Shown: piece after piece, positions 50,701-63,790 of the stretch
Layout of the letters: each line of letters starts with the position of its first letter
Position numbering within the stretch: the stretch's first letter is position 1
Assembly (NCBI GenBank): GCA_013399695.1
Contig: VXAU01004370.1
Span: 41,272-105,271 of the forward strand
Origin: Formicarius rufipectus
Lineage: Eukaryota > Chordata > Aves > Passeriformes > Formicariidae
Direction: 5' to 3'
Length of the DNA stretch: 64,000 nucleotides
Made by a program: the position numbers and the translations under genes
The notes under the pieces: generated by a model
Told to the model about the DNA's origin: nothing
Database searches by the model: none
The model's input: the letters and a program-made list of their open reading frames with translations, nothing else

Positions 50701-52217
50701 ACTGCATCATTTTACAGAGTGACTTCTTAAAACAAAACTAACTCCTACATTCATTGGCATATAGAAGAAGCCTGAGGATTAGGCTGCCTATTCCCCACAG
50801 ATCACCTCATCTCAGTCTGTGAGATTTCTTCAAAACATCAATTTAACATTTTTTTAAGCACTGAGTAATACCAAAACATACAAGTCTTTACTGTAGTACT
50901 ATATTAATAATATTTGGAACACCAACAAAACCAATCTCTTCTACAAGGAGTTTCTTCACATCTTGAAATCAGTCACCCAGGAAAATACCCTAAAGACTTC
51001 AAGAATTCAGTGCAGTGATGATGTATGATAACAGAAATAATTTCTACATTCCTAGGAATGCAGAACTTTTAATGGCAATGCTTGACAAGACACAGATATC
51101 TCCAAGATCCACATTTGGGTAGCACTAAAGGTGGGACTATTTGCCCACACGTAGGTTCTAGTGCCGTCTGAAATTCCCAAAGTGTTGCAGAATCTGATCC
51201 ACCAGACTGCTCTTGCTAACTCAGAAGGCCTGGATATTTCAGGCACTAGAATGTGTCTTAATCTTCTGGGCAATTGAATAAAGTCCAAAGTTCAAAGAAA
51301 AATTATGTTTCTTCTAGCTTTAAAACATATTTGGAACAATGTGTATCATAATTATTATATACTTGCCCTCTGCAGTACTAAAACCTACTGAAAGAATTCT
51401 ACATGCTGCTTAGTATTCCAATATTGTTAGAATTAGTTTCCAGCCATCTTTTCCCATTTGAACTCATTGCTGTGATGTCTGACCATTACTGTAGAACCAC
51501 TGCTGTTTCACTGCCATAGCTGTGAGTTGCAGACAGCACTAGAGGTAAACACAGCACTTCACAGTGAGAGAAGTCTTTGGCATGAGAAACCTATATTTGT
51601 GGGTGCCCAGAAAACATAGGGATGCATGCACACATTTTATTACTCTATAGAGTGACAGTGATTCCTAGAGGTCTATATGGATCCTATGGACAATTCATCA
51701 ATTGGGCTTGGATCCAACTTGACATAATGATAATGTTATACCCTGGGGGCTCAGGGAGGTGAAAGTATGAAGCATAATAAAACACTTTTTTTTTTTTTTA
51801 GTTAAACACATCTGGAAGGATTTGATTTTTTTTTTAATGACTTATTTTAGAGAAGACAACTAGCAGGTTTCAAAAAACAGTGTGTTTTAAGACGGGAGTT
51901 ATACGAGGAGATACTGGAGGCACTGCAGACAGGAGTTAGAGGATTCTGAGAATATGGATCCACACATAATTTCCTGTAATACTTCAGTTATCAGCAGAGC
52001 CCAAACCAGCTTTCATTGGTAAGGGGCCATATTCAGCTCTGAGATCAGTCCAGTCACACCAAGAATAGTTTTAGCTTTATGATTTTTGTTCTAATCCTGG
52101 GGTTTTATTCTATTCCGAGAACAGATGCTCATTCTGGTAGTAGTGAAGATTAGCAGCAAGACCGATGTGAAAGCTCTCTTTTACCTTACTTCTGCATACC
52201 ATAAGCTTACGTATTCT

Positions 52218-52238
52218 ATTGCTAATTTAATTAGCAAT
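52218..52238. promoter_or_regulatory. 21-bp perfect palindrome with a paired-type homeodomain dimer site
   Basis: Two 10-base arms, ATTGCTAATT and AATTAGCAAT, are exact inverted repeats around a single T. The centre reads TAAT-TTA-ATTA, the P3-type site (TAAT N3 ATTA) bound by dimers of paired-class homeodomains. It is intronic in LDB2 and lies about 70 bp from a small GC-rich patch. The function is inferred, not shown. Confidence 0.45.
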
Positions 52239-52304
52239 TACCCTCTTCAGTGAAACCTCTTGTCTCCACGAGATTTTTCCCATTTGCAGTAGGGAAGGTT
52301 GTTA

Positions 52305-52400
52305 GGCGGTAGGTGAAGGCGCTGCGGTCCTGCCGGCGCTGAGCTGCAGGTGGCAGAGCTGCCCCAGCTAACAGGCTTCCCTGCCTCCACGCCAGCAGCA
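52305..52400. other. Small GC-rich patch in an LDB2 intron
   Basis: About 95 bp with GGCGCTGCGG, CTGCCGGCGCTGAG and CAGGTGGCAGAGCTGCCCC contrasts with the surrounding AT-rich intron. It has a handful of CpG dinucleotides but is too short for a CpG island, and no exon or repeat family is recognised. Confidence 0.4.
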
Positions 52401-55011
52401 CAAAAGAACTGCAGCCCTTCAGTTTTTCAAAGCTTTTTGCATTTTAAAGAGAAATCGGTGAGATTCTAGTCTTGAAATACTTAGGTGGTGAGACTGACAT
52501 AATCACCCAGCCAGTTTCTTTAAATCAGGAAACATATCTGGTCAGTAAGTGCAGGACAGCCAACAAGTCCCACAGTCTAGCAAAAGAAGCAAGTTTTAAG
52601 TATTTTCCCATTATGCTTGTAAAAGCAAAGGTTTCACTAAACACAATTTTAAAAATGGAATTAACTAAAATTTTCATGTAGATGACACTTACAAATGTTA
52701 ATGTATAATGTAACATCAGTTTTTCTGAATGAGCCAGCAAGGAACCAGGCAGTGACTGGAGTGTTCCCTGAAGTTTTACTGAAATGCAGTTTTAACTCTT
52801 TGATGCTTGAAACTTCTCCTGGTCTAATGCCTGTATTAATCACTTGAAAATTATAGGAACTGCTGCAAATTCAGAACTCATGGAGATTTACAACCCTTCC
52901 TAAAAGTGACAAAACCCCCATTTGAATGGGAGTATCAATCATTGTCTAATGCTCAGGTAGGATGTTGACAGTAAAGGTGTACCTGGAATACAATGTGCAG
53001 CCTTGAAGGGGTTCAGTGCTTTCTTTTAGAGCTCGTTTTTTATCCTTCACAAACATTCTGAGTTATTAACTAGTGAATCTAAACACAATGACATTTTATT
53101 TCCATGCTGAAATGCAGTCTTCCCTCTGCATACCCTATATGTGCTCTAGGGAAAACAACTCCAGAAATTCTGGCCCCAGTGCATTTCCCTGGGAAAGTTC
53201 CCATTTCTTCAGAGGGACAGGACTTCTTTAAAGAACTGAAATGTCTCTGCATGCTGTTTTAAGCACATCCACAGACATATTTACAGAGGTCCATTATATG
53301 TTACTCATACACCTGTGATGAGGAAAGGGACATATTATGGATATTTTTTCCATCCCTGTGAAAGAGCTACACCTGAAAGTCTGTCTTCCTTCTTTCAAAG
53401 AAGCCCTGTCGAGTGCTCTGCACTCCCAGCAGTATGGCGCTGAAATGGGAACACATTGCTGCAGTCCTCAATAAAGTTCATTCTTTGGAGTTAGAAATAG
53501 AAAAGGCTTAGAGCTGAGTTTAAATTTCTATGCTTATACTTGTTTTTCAGAATTAATGTAAGTATCATTCCTCGGCAGAACAGAGGGAGGAATGAAAATT
53601 TCCTAGGAACATATTGCTGCTTCTTTCACTGGCTGGCTTGCAATTCACTGCTCAAAATAGCTTGTTTTTTTAAGAATCACATGTGAATACAGAACATTTT
53701 CATCTTAAAAAATGTCTTTGTTTTCCATTAAAAACATGGAGATATAAATGAGAAATGTTTTCACTTTTTTCCTGAACTGAAAGAAATGAGGTGGGTTTTT
53801 TTACATACTTGTTTTTCTGGAGGGGATTGCTTTGCCTTTGTTCTAAGTTCTTGCCCAGTATGTCAAGTCAAATACAAGTCTTTTCCATCAGTACATTTCA
53901 GTGGATCAACTACATCCATGCTCCTTCTCTGCTTGATAAACTTTAAGCAAAAAGAAGGGGTTTGAGATTCCCATCACTCAGCTTACTACTCTTGCTTCTT
54001 GCTTTCCCTTTTTGAAGAGACACTGCACTCCTGCTGAGATGTGGATGCTAAAAAATGTTCATTGTACATCCCATGTAATGGTATACCTGGAATAAATATA
54101 TGTTCAATTTTGAAATTTTGCAGTTGATAGTGTAGCAAGCAGCAAATTTCGTAGGTGCTTCAATTTAAATTATAAACACAGTTATTTTAAGCTGAATATT
54201 CAAAATTCAGTCCGCATAGGATCATTTATTCTAGTGAAACCACAGTTGATCTTTGAGGCAGAATGAAAAGGCAGCTCTTAGCCCCAATAGCTTAAGTTAT
54301 TCCAATAGCACAGAGTAATCCTTGGAGTGTTTACTGTGACTACTGTTCTGCCATATTTCCAATTCCTTCTGTGTCCAAGATTTTAAAATTGGGAGTGTAT
54401 AAACAGACTGAAGTCCCTGGTTTTCCTATATAGGTAGGGAACAATATGAACTTTTGGCATCTAGAAGGAGGTGGAAAACTGATTGGAAATATGGTATAGG
54501 CACATTTACTTTATTTACTCCTAAATTAAATGCATTTTATTTAGAGAGATAGTATTGAAAAGGTTTAAAACTTTTACCAATAATACTTTCTTGAGACTTT
54601 GACTTAAAATCTCACTGATATGAATGGGATCACATCTCCCAAAGAAACTGTTTTAGACTAGTTCAGGGCTCAGCAAGGCAGCGCTGCATCAGGTTGAACT
54701 TGGTTCATATTTTAAGTACATCTCCAAAACCATGTGGAGTGGATGTTTTCTGTTAAGTTTAAAATACACAGGATGGGTTTCTGTAGCACAATACCATAGC
54801 AGGAGCAGGTTCTGGGACAAATTCCATAACTGGAGATTTACAGGGTCTGGGATATACTTAATAGCCATCACTCACACTGGAGAAGGGTCCATGTTTTGTA
54901 ATACTTATGTTGCTGAGTCAAGAAATATTTACACTTGCAATCACCTAAGAAACTAGGAATTAGAATTTCTAGCTTAACACTTGCAGTATTAATGATCATT
55001 AGCATCTACAG

Positions 55012-55115
55012 CTTGTTATTTATTATTTATACAATGCCAGAGATATACATGTATTTTACAAACTACTGAGCCCCTTGTTCTAAAGAGATTCCTAATCTCA
55101 ACTTGATAGGAGGTA
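55012..55115 (+). mobile_element. Ancient amniote repeat relic (MIR/L2-type)
   Basis: TTATTTATTATTTATACAATGCC, then TACATGTATTTTACAAACTA, GCCCCTTGTTCTAAAGAGATT and CCTAATCTCAACTTGATAGG, parallel a widespread amniote repeat with the order 'TTATTATTTATACAGTGCC ... GCTGTACAAACA ... CAGTCCCTGCCCCAAAGAGCTTACAATCTAA'. It is strongly diverged. The exact family is uncertain. Confidence 0.5.
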
Positions 55116-56269
55116 AAATACTAAGCCAGGAGTCATTTGGCAATAGAAAGGTATGCACATAAAAGCAACAATTTCATGTAGCTATCTACAGGTCCCTTGA
55201 GGACTTCTGATATATATTTAAATGGTTCTCACGTGTCGTCACTTGAAAATATGGCTGTTTTGCCTTCTGCACTTCAAACAAAATGCCATTAATTTCATTG
55301 ATAATTTGGTTATTTAGGAAACAATTCTGCCACAAGGCTCCTGGCATTCACTATTCTTTTTGTGTGTGTTGCCAACTCTGCAAGACGCAGGGGGATGCCA
55401 TGCAACTGCTGAAGCTCCATGCTGGATTCACTGGTAAATACTCAGCACTCAGTAATGTTTATTCATCCTATGCTCTGCCCTGAATGCTAGTCTAGGACTC
55501 TCCAGTTTCTCACTAACACCCAGAGGTAGCGAATGATTTCTCAATAATGCAGTATTCAGCTGCTCAATTGCTCCCAAGCTACATAGCTCATCATGTTTTT
55601 ACACTGCTCTGTATCTGCAGCCATTTCAAATCCCAACAATAGTGATAATGGAAAGAAGCAACATCCATTTCAGGTAAGACTAAGCTTAAAAAACATGGTT
55701 TTCCAGGCAAATATTATGAGTGGACAGGAAACAGATATTAACAGAGCACAACCATCACCAGAGCTGCAGCTAATTCTGGTCAGTGTGTTGGTCCCCAATT
55801 TAATTTCTCCTTCCCTCTTCCCATCCCCTCCCCCCTCCATTCTTTATAGATCAGCTAGCTAACAGTTTCCACCAGTGTCCTCTCCTTCCTTCACTCTGAA
55901 GCAATTCAGGTGATTATGGAAACTTTGTTAGCTCTTGTGGCTATTAATGCTTGTGCTGGCACCATGACAGCATCAAAACCATGCATGTGGCCATCAGGGA
56001 ACCCAACCTCCTTTATAAAATTCAAGAAGTTTCTTCCTCCTTGCTTGCATCTCAGCCAGGATTGCAGTTCCTCCCATCATGCAGTGTTCCCAGACTAATA
56101 GAAGGGCTCTGGGTTCAACACTTTTGTAGTCAGGAAAGCACTCCTGTCAATGTCCCTGTTCCCGCAGAACTGCCACTGAAACGCGTTGCAGAGAACTGAG
56201 CACACCCATCCTTGAGAAGAACCTCATTTGATGGGGCCCCTTATCTTTCATATTGTACCAAACTAAAAC

Positions 56270-57190
56270 TAAACCTGGAGAGCTCACTCACCAAACCCCA
56301 TCATGGACAACAGACTCAACTGGGGGATATTAATTGAATTTATTAACAAAATCAGAACTGAATAAAAAGCAAAATAAATCTTAAAACCACCTTTCCCCCA
56401 CCCCTCCCTACTTCCCAAGTGCTACCTCCTCCCCCCCCAGCAGCATGGCAACATGGGGAATGGGGGTTATGGTCAGTTTATTACAGGCTGTCTCTGCTGC
56501 TGCTCAGAGAGAGGAATCATTCCCCTGCTCCAGTGTGGGGCTCCTGCCATGGGAGACAGTCCTCCATGAACTTCTCCAACCTGAGTCCACCCCACAGGCA
56601 ACAGCTCTCCATGAACTGCTGCCACGTAGGTCACTCTTCCATGGGGGACAGTCCTTCAGGCACTGCCTGCCCCAGCGTGGGTCCCCCACAGGGTCACAAA
56701 TCCTGCCAGGAAAGTTTGCTCCCGTGGGGGCTGCTCTCTCCACAGGTCCCTCCCAGGACCCTGCTCCAGTACAGGTTTCCCAGAGGTTCAGAGCCTCCTT
56801 CAGACATCCACCTGCTCCTGCATGGGCTTCTCCGTGGGCTGCCTGGGGACAGTTTGCTTCTCTATGGCCTGCACCATGGGCTGCAGGGGAATCTCAGCTC
56901 CAGCACCTGGAGCACCCCTTCCCTCTCCTTTTCCTCTGACCTTGGTGTCTGCAGAATTGTTCCTCTCACATACTCTCACTCCACCCATCTTTGGTGGCAA
57001 CTACATCTGCACAACAACTTACTTTTAACTTCTTAAATATGCTGTCACAGAGGCATCACCACACATTTCTGACTGACCCAGCCTTGGCATGTCCTTCTTG
57101 GAGCCCCCTGGCACTGGCTCTGTCAGGCATGGGGAAGCTTCTGGCAGCTTCTCACAGAAGATGCCCCTGTAGCCCCCCTGCTAAATGTTT
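56270..57190 (-). mobile_element. Solo LTR, family C, in the LDB2 intron (ends approximate)
   Basis: Read on the minus strand it opens near AGCAGGGGGGCTACAGGGG and passes CTGTGAGAAGCTGCCAGAAG, GAGCCAATGCCA-like and ATTTAAGAAG-like segments. Next comes a GC-rich block of repeated 'CATGG...CAG' units (about 56500-56900) and AATAAATTCAATTAATATC (AATAAA at 56339-56344). It ends near GGTGAGTGAGCTCTCC. I recognise these as parts of a large avian LTR. The start lacks a clean TG and the 3' end after the poly(A) signal is degraded, so the copy looks truncated. It lies in the same orientation as LDB2, so its poly(A) signal could act on the host transcript. The 205-codon open frame at 56419-57036 is antisense to the LTR and shows no protein family. 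Confidence 0.8.
56339..56344 (-). terminator. Poly(A) signal of the family C LTR, sense to LDB2
   Basis: AATAAA on the minus strand at the R/U5 position of the LTR. Because the LTR is co-oriented with LDB2, it is a possible site for premature intronic polyadenylation. No transcript evidence is available here. Confidence 0.5.
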
Positions 57191-60100
57191 TTAAAATTTA
57201 TTTTATTTTTCCTGAGCCAAACAGTTTGTAAGTGATGAATGGTGTGGAGCACCTTTGAGATGCCATGTAATGGATGTTGAACTGGACAGATGTGCTCTCC
57301 TTTCCCCATCCAAGGAGAAGCACTCATGCTGAAATGCATTTGTGAAGTTGACTTTGACATATGTCTTATTTAGTTATCACTTTGTCAGTACACTCATCAT
57401 TACAGAATATGCTGTAAGGAATTCTGTTTCACAATATTCTTAAGCATTAAAATATGTTTTAGCCATCTCAGTCATTGCTGTAACTATTTGATAATCTCTT
57501 ACCCTCAAACTCTGAAAAGATTCTTTCCCTGTGATTTTGATTAATCTTTTTATTAAAGATCTATAGTTTATGGGTTTAGAAAGGAGCTCCACTGTTTGTA
57601 GTTTTGTTTCTCTCTTTGAAGTTTTTAATACTGTTTTTTAAAAATAGATTTTGAATTTTTGATTCTTTGCAAGAACTTTGCAACTTTAAATTATTCACTC
57701 TTCCTCTCATCACCCAGACATTTAAAGAATGTCCTTTCAGCAAATGCTCTTTTTCCTCTTTACCCTCTGTACAATGGGGAGATGTTTTGAAAAACCCTTC
57801 CTTCACAGCATCACACAAGTCTTTTGAGCTTTTTATATTGTTTGCCCAGCTGCGCTCATGCCTCTTTCTACACCAAAGTGAACAGTGAAGGTTATCTTCT
57901 TCCTTCCTTTCCCTCGATGACAAATCAGACAAAGTACGGGCAGTTGGTTTCAATAACATAAGCAGATATTCCTGGAATCCTAATGACACAGGCAAACTGC
58001 ATCCAGTTGCTGCATGTATTTTTAGCTAATGAAAACAAAAAAACTTACAGAAGTCTCATCTTCCTCCTGATGGGCTTAGTTCTGAAAACCACGAAAACCT
58101 TCAGTCTGAGGGGTCTAACTCTTGTTTAACATTGTCTAAATCTTCCTTAAGGATGTCCTGGTGCAATCTGGACTCATCCAAACTATACAGGTTGTTTGGT
58201 GTCATTGTATGGTGTTTGCTTGAGCCTTCTCCTTCAGCAAATATCTTAACCTAAGGATCAATACATCAAATCACAAGCCTCTATCATAACAAAAAGTCTT
58301 GGACAGCCCATCATATTGTGTGATTCTTTGCTCACAACTATCTCTATAGTCAGCGATCAATAGGAAAGATTTGTGTCTTACACATCTCAGATCAAAATTA
58401 AGCTCTTAAATGATTTTAAGAAAGACTATAAAATTTATCTTTGTAATTTAATTTAACATTAGTGTTAAATTACATTGCAAAGTGCATCATGTTGACTGCA
58501 TGGTATGATCTTTTATACTGTATTCAGTATTGCAGTAAGTATCAATTTCAGAGAGCTTGTCAGGACAAAATTAAATTTTAATGTAAATCGGAGCAGATTC
58601 ATTGATTTTAGGCTATACTGGATTTGGATGGAGTTCCACCATTAGGTAGGGATAAGGCTGGTCTGTAGTAATTAAGAGAAGGAACTAAGCACTTTGCACC
58701 AAATATTTTTTACTTAAGCTTTGTCCTGTGAACTAATATCTCCTTTTTTACATCCAATTATAGGTTATGAATCGACACAGAAACCCAATAGTTATTTTAT
58801 CTCACTGTGTTTAAGTGGCCTGGTGCTAAGAACATGACATTTGAAAGCTTTCTTAATTTCATTTTCTCTATATAGTTCAAAAATCATATAGCTTACAATT
58901 TGTTCTCCTTTCAATATTATTGCCTCTGCTTCTAACACAACATCAATTTTATTTCTTCCACAGTACCAAGTTAAAAACAAAAAAAGGGTGACTTTGGAGA
59001 CTGTTGTGTACTTCAAAAGAGGTTCACTCCTCTCTTATTCTTTGCCAAGCACAGATATTTAATAATCAGAATTCCTTAACAATCCACCATCACAGCCAGT
59101 CCAAACAGTATCTCTAGGAAACAGCATCGGAAAGGTCTATTTCCTTGTTTGCCATCTCCCATCACTATCACATGTGATGTTGCTGCATGACATTTCCTTC
59201 CTCTCTATTTCTCCAAAGGCAAACAAGCTCCTATTCAGCAGTTCTGAGTTAAATCCTAACACCTGATATTTCTGATATGCAAACTGTTAGCTTTTTCTAT
59301 TTGTGCAACAATGAGACCTTATCAGTTTTGCTGCTTTTCATTTTGACTGTGAAATGCATCCACTATCACTCTTCACCTGTGTCCCTGGCAGCTCCCTCAG
59401 GTTCAGATGGAATGCGGTATGTTGTTTGTCTTGTTCAAACTACTGCTGATTCAAAACAAATCACAGCATTATAAAAAAGATCAAGAGTGTAGGGACTGCA
59501 TTTGAATGCTGACAATTTTTAGTGTGCAGCTGTATTACAACTTACAAATAAGTTTAGAAAAGTTTTCATGGTGAAGTGGCCTGCAGACAGCAAATGCTGA
59601 CTTAAAGATACTGAAAGTGGAACAATAGGAGACATTATGCCTGGCCAAAATGCAAGTCTAAAAATTTAGTGGTGAGGTTGAAGTATTGGCTTAGTATATA
59701 ATTTTTGAGGCTACTTCAAAATAGGTGCCACAGATGAAGACAGTCTTCATACTGAAAAAGAAAACATCACCTTCACCTTTGATTTTACAAATTCACTTCC
59801 ATACATTGTGCTATTTTCAGGTTTCCTTGTACAAGAAATGATTTTTCCTTCATACAATAGATACACATGAAGATCCATACAAACTGAGGCAATACAACAA
59901 CTGTGATTCATCCTTCAGACTAACGTGTACATAGCAACTCTAATTTTATCTACAACCTTGCAAAAAGAAAGCTTTTTCCAGAGTATAAGCAGCTAGCTCT
60001 TCTGTGTCATGAATCTCTTCTCCCAACCATATAAAATCCTCTTGTTTCTATACTGCAGCTCAAGCACAAATGCAGTGTTTTTCACATAACTAGTTCTATT

Positions 60101-63100
60101 TTTAGCTTGAATTGTAGGAAGTCTGCAGCATTAATAAATGGAAGAGAAGTACAGAACTACATCGCATGGTAATGTGCCAGTGCAAAAGCTAGCTTGGCCT
60201 TCAGCCAATGAACTGTGGTTAGATGTTCAAGCAATGAAAGTAAAAACACCACTTGTAATGGAATGATTAATAAGCTGACAAACTTCCATGCATTTATTTC
60301 ATACTTTTTGAATGCCAACCTTATTAATACCAACATATTTCCTTTTAATTAGAGATCTCTCAGCCTGAAGCACTGAGGATATGATATGTATATAGATATA
60401 TATTTTTATACATGCAATTGAGGTTTGCTTAATTCTGTGTTCAAATAGAAAGCATGATACTTTGCAGTGCAGAGCTTGACACAGGAAAAATAGGAATAAG
60501 GAAGGAGCTTTTCTTTACAAACTAATAACACATCTATACTAGGCATTAAACCCATTGTTTCATGATTTTCTCTCCTATTGACTCTGCAATTTCCTTGTTT
60601 GGTACTGAAATTCTGAAGGCAAAATTCTCCAGAGCTGTTATACAGAGGACAAGAGTTCACAGTTCTTACAAGGACACAGTCTTCTGTAATCTCTTTACTT
60701 CTCACCCAATCCACAAAACTTGTCCCAGCACTGTTACACTGTGGACAGATGGATGTTTATATAAAAGACCTTGTGTCTGAATAAAATTCCATTTCAGAGT
60801 TATATAAAATCAGCTATTACTGGAAAATGGAACTTTTTAATTAAACATATTCAAAGAAAGTAGGGATTAATGACTTTAAAGTAGGGAGTATTTAATACTT
60901 GCAGTCATAGATCATCCACTAGTGAAACTGTATTATCACCATCAGGCAATGATGCTTTTATGTATTGATAGTGTGTACGGTAATAGTGCTTCAACTGTTT
61001 TAATGACAATATAGTTAGCAACACAACCAATGTATACTAAACCTGTTATTAAAATAATGTTTTAATAAACTTAATTCAGAGAAATTCTTCAAAATACATA
61101 AGGATACACTTTAGATCAGACAAGTTGTCTCTTGGCTCAATGAAGTGCAGATAAGCTGCATCTTGAATCTTTTTGGTAATGCTGATGTTGTAGGGTACAG
61201 GTCCTATAATGACACCAGAAAAATGTAATAACTGCCCATCTGATTCTCTAATTTGTAGGTAGGATGGAAATTATTACTTTGCACTTCAATTAAATATGGG
61301 GCAAAAAAACATAGGCAAAATTATTTTCTGGCTCTGAAATTGTGCCTGCGCAGATCAGAGCCTGGGTTGTGCACATCTTAAAAATCAAGCTGCAACCCTG
61401 TACTTCAAATGGATCAAATACTAGATGGTGAACACAGAAGCCCACGCACAAAAGCCAAAGGAGATAAAAACCAAAATGCCAACATTAGGTTTGTTTTTCT
61501 GTTACAGATTTTATTCAGGTACGGCAAAATCAATACTTGTCCTCTGAATGTACACAGTGTACTTGAACTGTTCTGTCAGGATCTATACAAAAAACAGAGA
61601 TGGAAGTTAAGGTGGGTGGATATGGTGATCAGGTGGAGGTAAAACACACTGGCATGTGCAGTCCTTGCTTCCCAGGACAACTGCCTCTCGCAGCGCTGCA
61701 GGGGCATTGTGTACAGCAATGGCACTGCCTTACAGCACCCATTCACACAAGGGCTCTGTGGTCTGAGTGCCTGTGCTGTGAAAGTGGTCCACAGGGAAAC
61801 TAAGCTGACATCCCTCCAGAGAGGGAGAAGAGCCATGACATGGCAGCTGCATGCAAATGGGGCAGTCCATCCTCTTCCCATCCACCCCACAATGCAGCTT
61901 AGAATAAACAGAAAGATGGAGAAGTAACAACAGTACCAATGAACTGACAGTTCCTACACACTTAGAAAAACCAGACTGCCCCATCTGCCTGAGTGTTTAA
62001 TAAATTAGATACCAATCATTCATAACTGCATTATAACACATGATGCTGTACCTCAACTTGACCTCCCTTGCACTAATCTTCTGAGATATGAACTAAGATC
62101 TGTGCTCCCTCTTCGTCCATGCCCAGAGAGACTTATGTCAAGAAGTGAGCTAAAAAGGATAGGAAAAAAACCAATCTTTTTAACCCTTTCCCTGCTTCTG
62201 TTTTCCCCTCGGTGGTTTATGAGCTCATCCTGCAGTAGTCACCAGCATCATTACACGTTACTTGGTGTGGCTGCTGCCTGGTCCCAGTGTGTGTCTTGAT
62301 ATGTCTCTGTTGAATTTCTGGGTTAGTTGTACAGGTGAAATGGAAAAAGGAGAGAGCAATAACACACAATTGTTTCACAAAAAGAAACCTTTCAGAGGTT
62401 GTCAAATTACTTAATCCACAGACTACTTAGATGAATAACTGAGCTGCCAGCTGAAAAGAAAATGTATTTTCTGGGAAGTCTTTCAAATGCATCCATTCAT
62501 TTGAAGTTCTCAATAACAGCAATATTGAAAAAAGGTCTTCTGTGCGTGTATCAGTGCTGCCAACTGCAGTGCAGCACTGCTCCCAATGCTGTTAACTGTG
62601 TGACTAAGGTTGTGCTTCAGCAGCACAGCAGCTCTGGTGTTAAAGCTCCTGGCTATTGGCATTTCAGAGAGTGGTGCTTGTAGAAATTAATTTCACCAGT
62701 TCAATGTTTTATGAAAATTTGTGACAGATTACTTTTGTACCAGCATGCTTCATGCCATGCAAGGAATCATCTGCCAGTTCCATATCAGCATCAGATCAGG
62801 TATTGTCCAGCACAGACAACGACGTCAGCCTAAATTCCACAATGGATATTCTGTTAGTATAACAGAAACGTAATTTTGCTCTTATCTGATCCATTTTAAG
62901 TTTATATGGCCTGATGATCCAATGGACAGGGATACATTACTGATAGGTATGGAACCACAGACCAATGGGTACATTATAAAGCACAATATTCCCAAATGAA
63001 ATAGGTGAGGCCCGTTCTCCAGCCCTCAGGGCTTGTGCACGTGCAGCACTTGTGTGCCCACAGCTCAACCCTGTCTGTTGCCAGAGGAGGGTGGCCCCAA

Positions 63101-63752
63101 TCTCACTTCTTACTGAAAACCATTTCTCACCCAGACTGCTCCAAGAATGGCACTAAGATACAGTCTGGGAGAGAGCAAGGTGGTATGGGATAAATTGGGA
63201 AAATGTGCCAACAGCTCACCTGGGTGGATAATTATATGCCAGCTCTCAGCAGTGCCATAGGTCTGTCTGGTTTACCAGCAGAAACATGGCCAAAGTTATG
63301 CCAAGAACATTGTCTGCCCAAGTGACAGCGACAAGTCTGGTGACTGAAATGTCCAGTTTGTTTTCCATAGTGAAGAGAAACTGGACTAACTGGACAGAGG
63401 TACATTTCTGGATCAGGAAGCTTAAATCTGTGGTCATTTGCAAACAGCACTGATGCATGCTGACAGTGTGTAGTGGTCCCAGTGCTGCTGGTGACAGCTC
63501 AGCTGTTATTTCCAGGGTGGTCACAATGTCTCACAAGACACGGCGTCTGTCACTGGAAACTTTGACCACAAAAACAACTATGATTTGGATTTTTATACTT
63601 TATTTATTAAAAAAAGTACAACTTGCACCTTATTATGTGAGCAAGGCAATGTGAATTTCACTTCTGGCTTGGGTTTGGGTAATTTTGCCTATGCTAACAC
63701 ATCTATTTTCTTCAGGAAGTTCAGTGCTTTTAGAGAGTAAGGACAGATTTTG

Positions 63753-63755
<3 letters not shown>

Positions 63756-63787
<32 letters not shown>
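63756..63787 (+). repeat. Poly(T) tract, 32 bases
   Basis: An uninterrupted T run, the longest homopolymer in the window, so A-rich in the LDB2 sense direction. A second T run lies at 63977-63993. No SINE or processed-gene body is recognisable on either side. Confidence 0.9.

Positions 63788-63790
<3 letters not shown>

Noticed and set aside
52305..52400. CpG island or alternative LDB2 promoter
   Set aside because: The patch is under 100 bp with few CpGs and no recognisable first exon follows on the minus strand.
56419..57036. 205-codon open frame on the plus strand, the longest in the window
   Set aside because: It lies wholly inside the family C LTR, antisense to it, in GC-rich repeated sequence that rarely produces stops. 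No protein family is recognisable and overlapping frames are also open.
57576..57995. 139-codon minus-strand open frame in the LDB2 intron
   Set aside because: No recognised domain, no sign of splice structure, and a competing plus-strand frame at 57667-57888. Length is compatible with chance in 64 kb.
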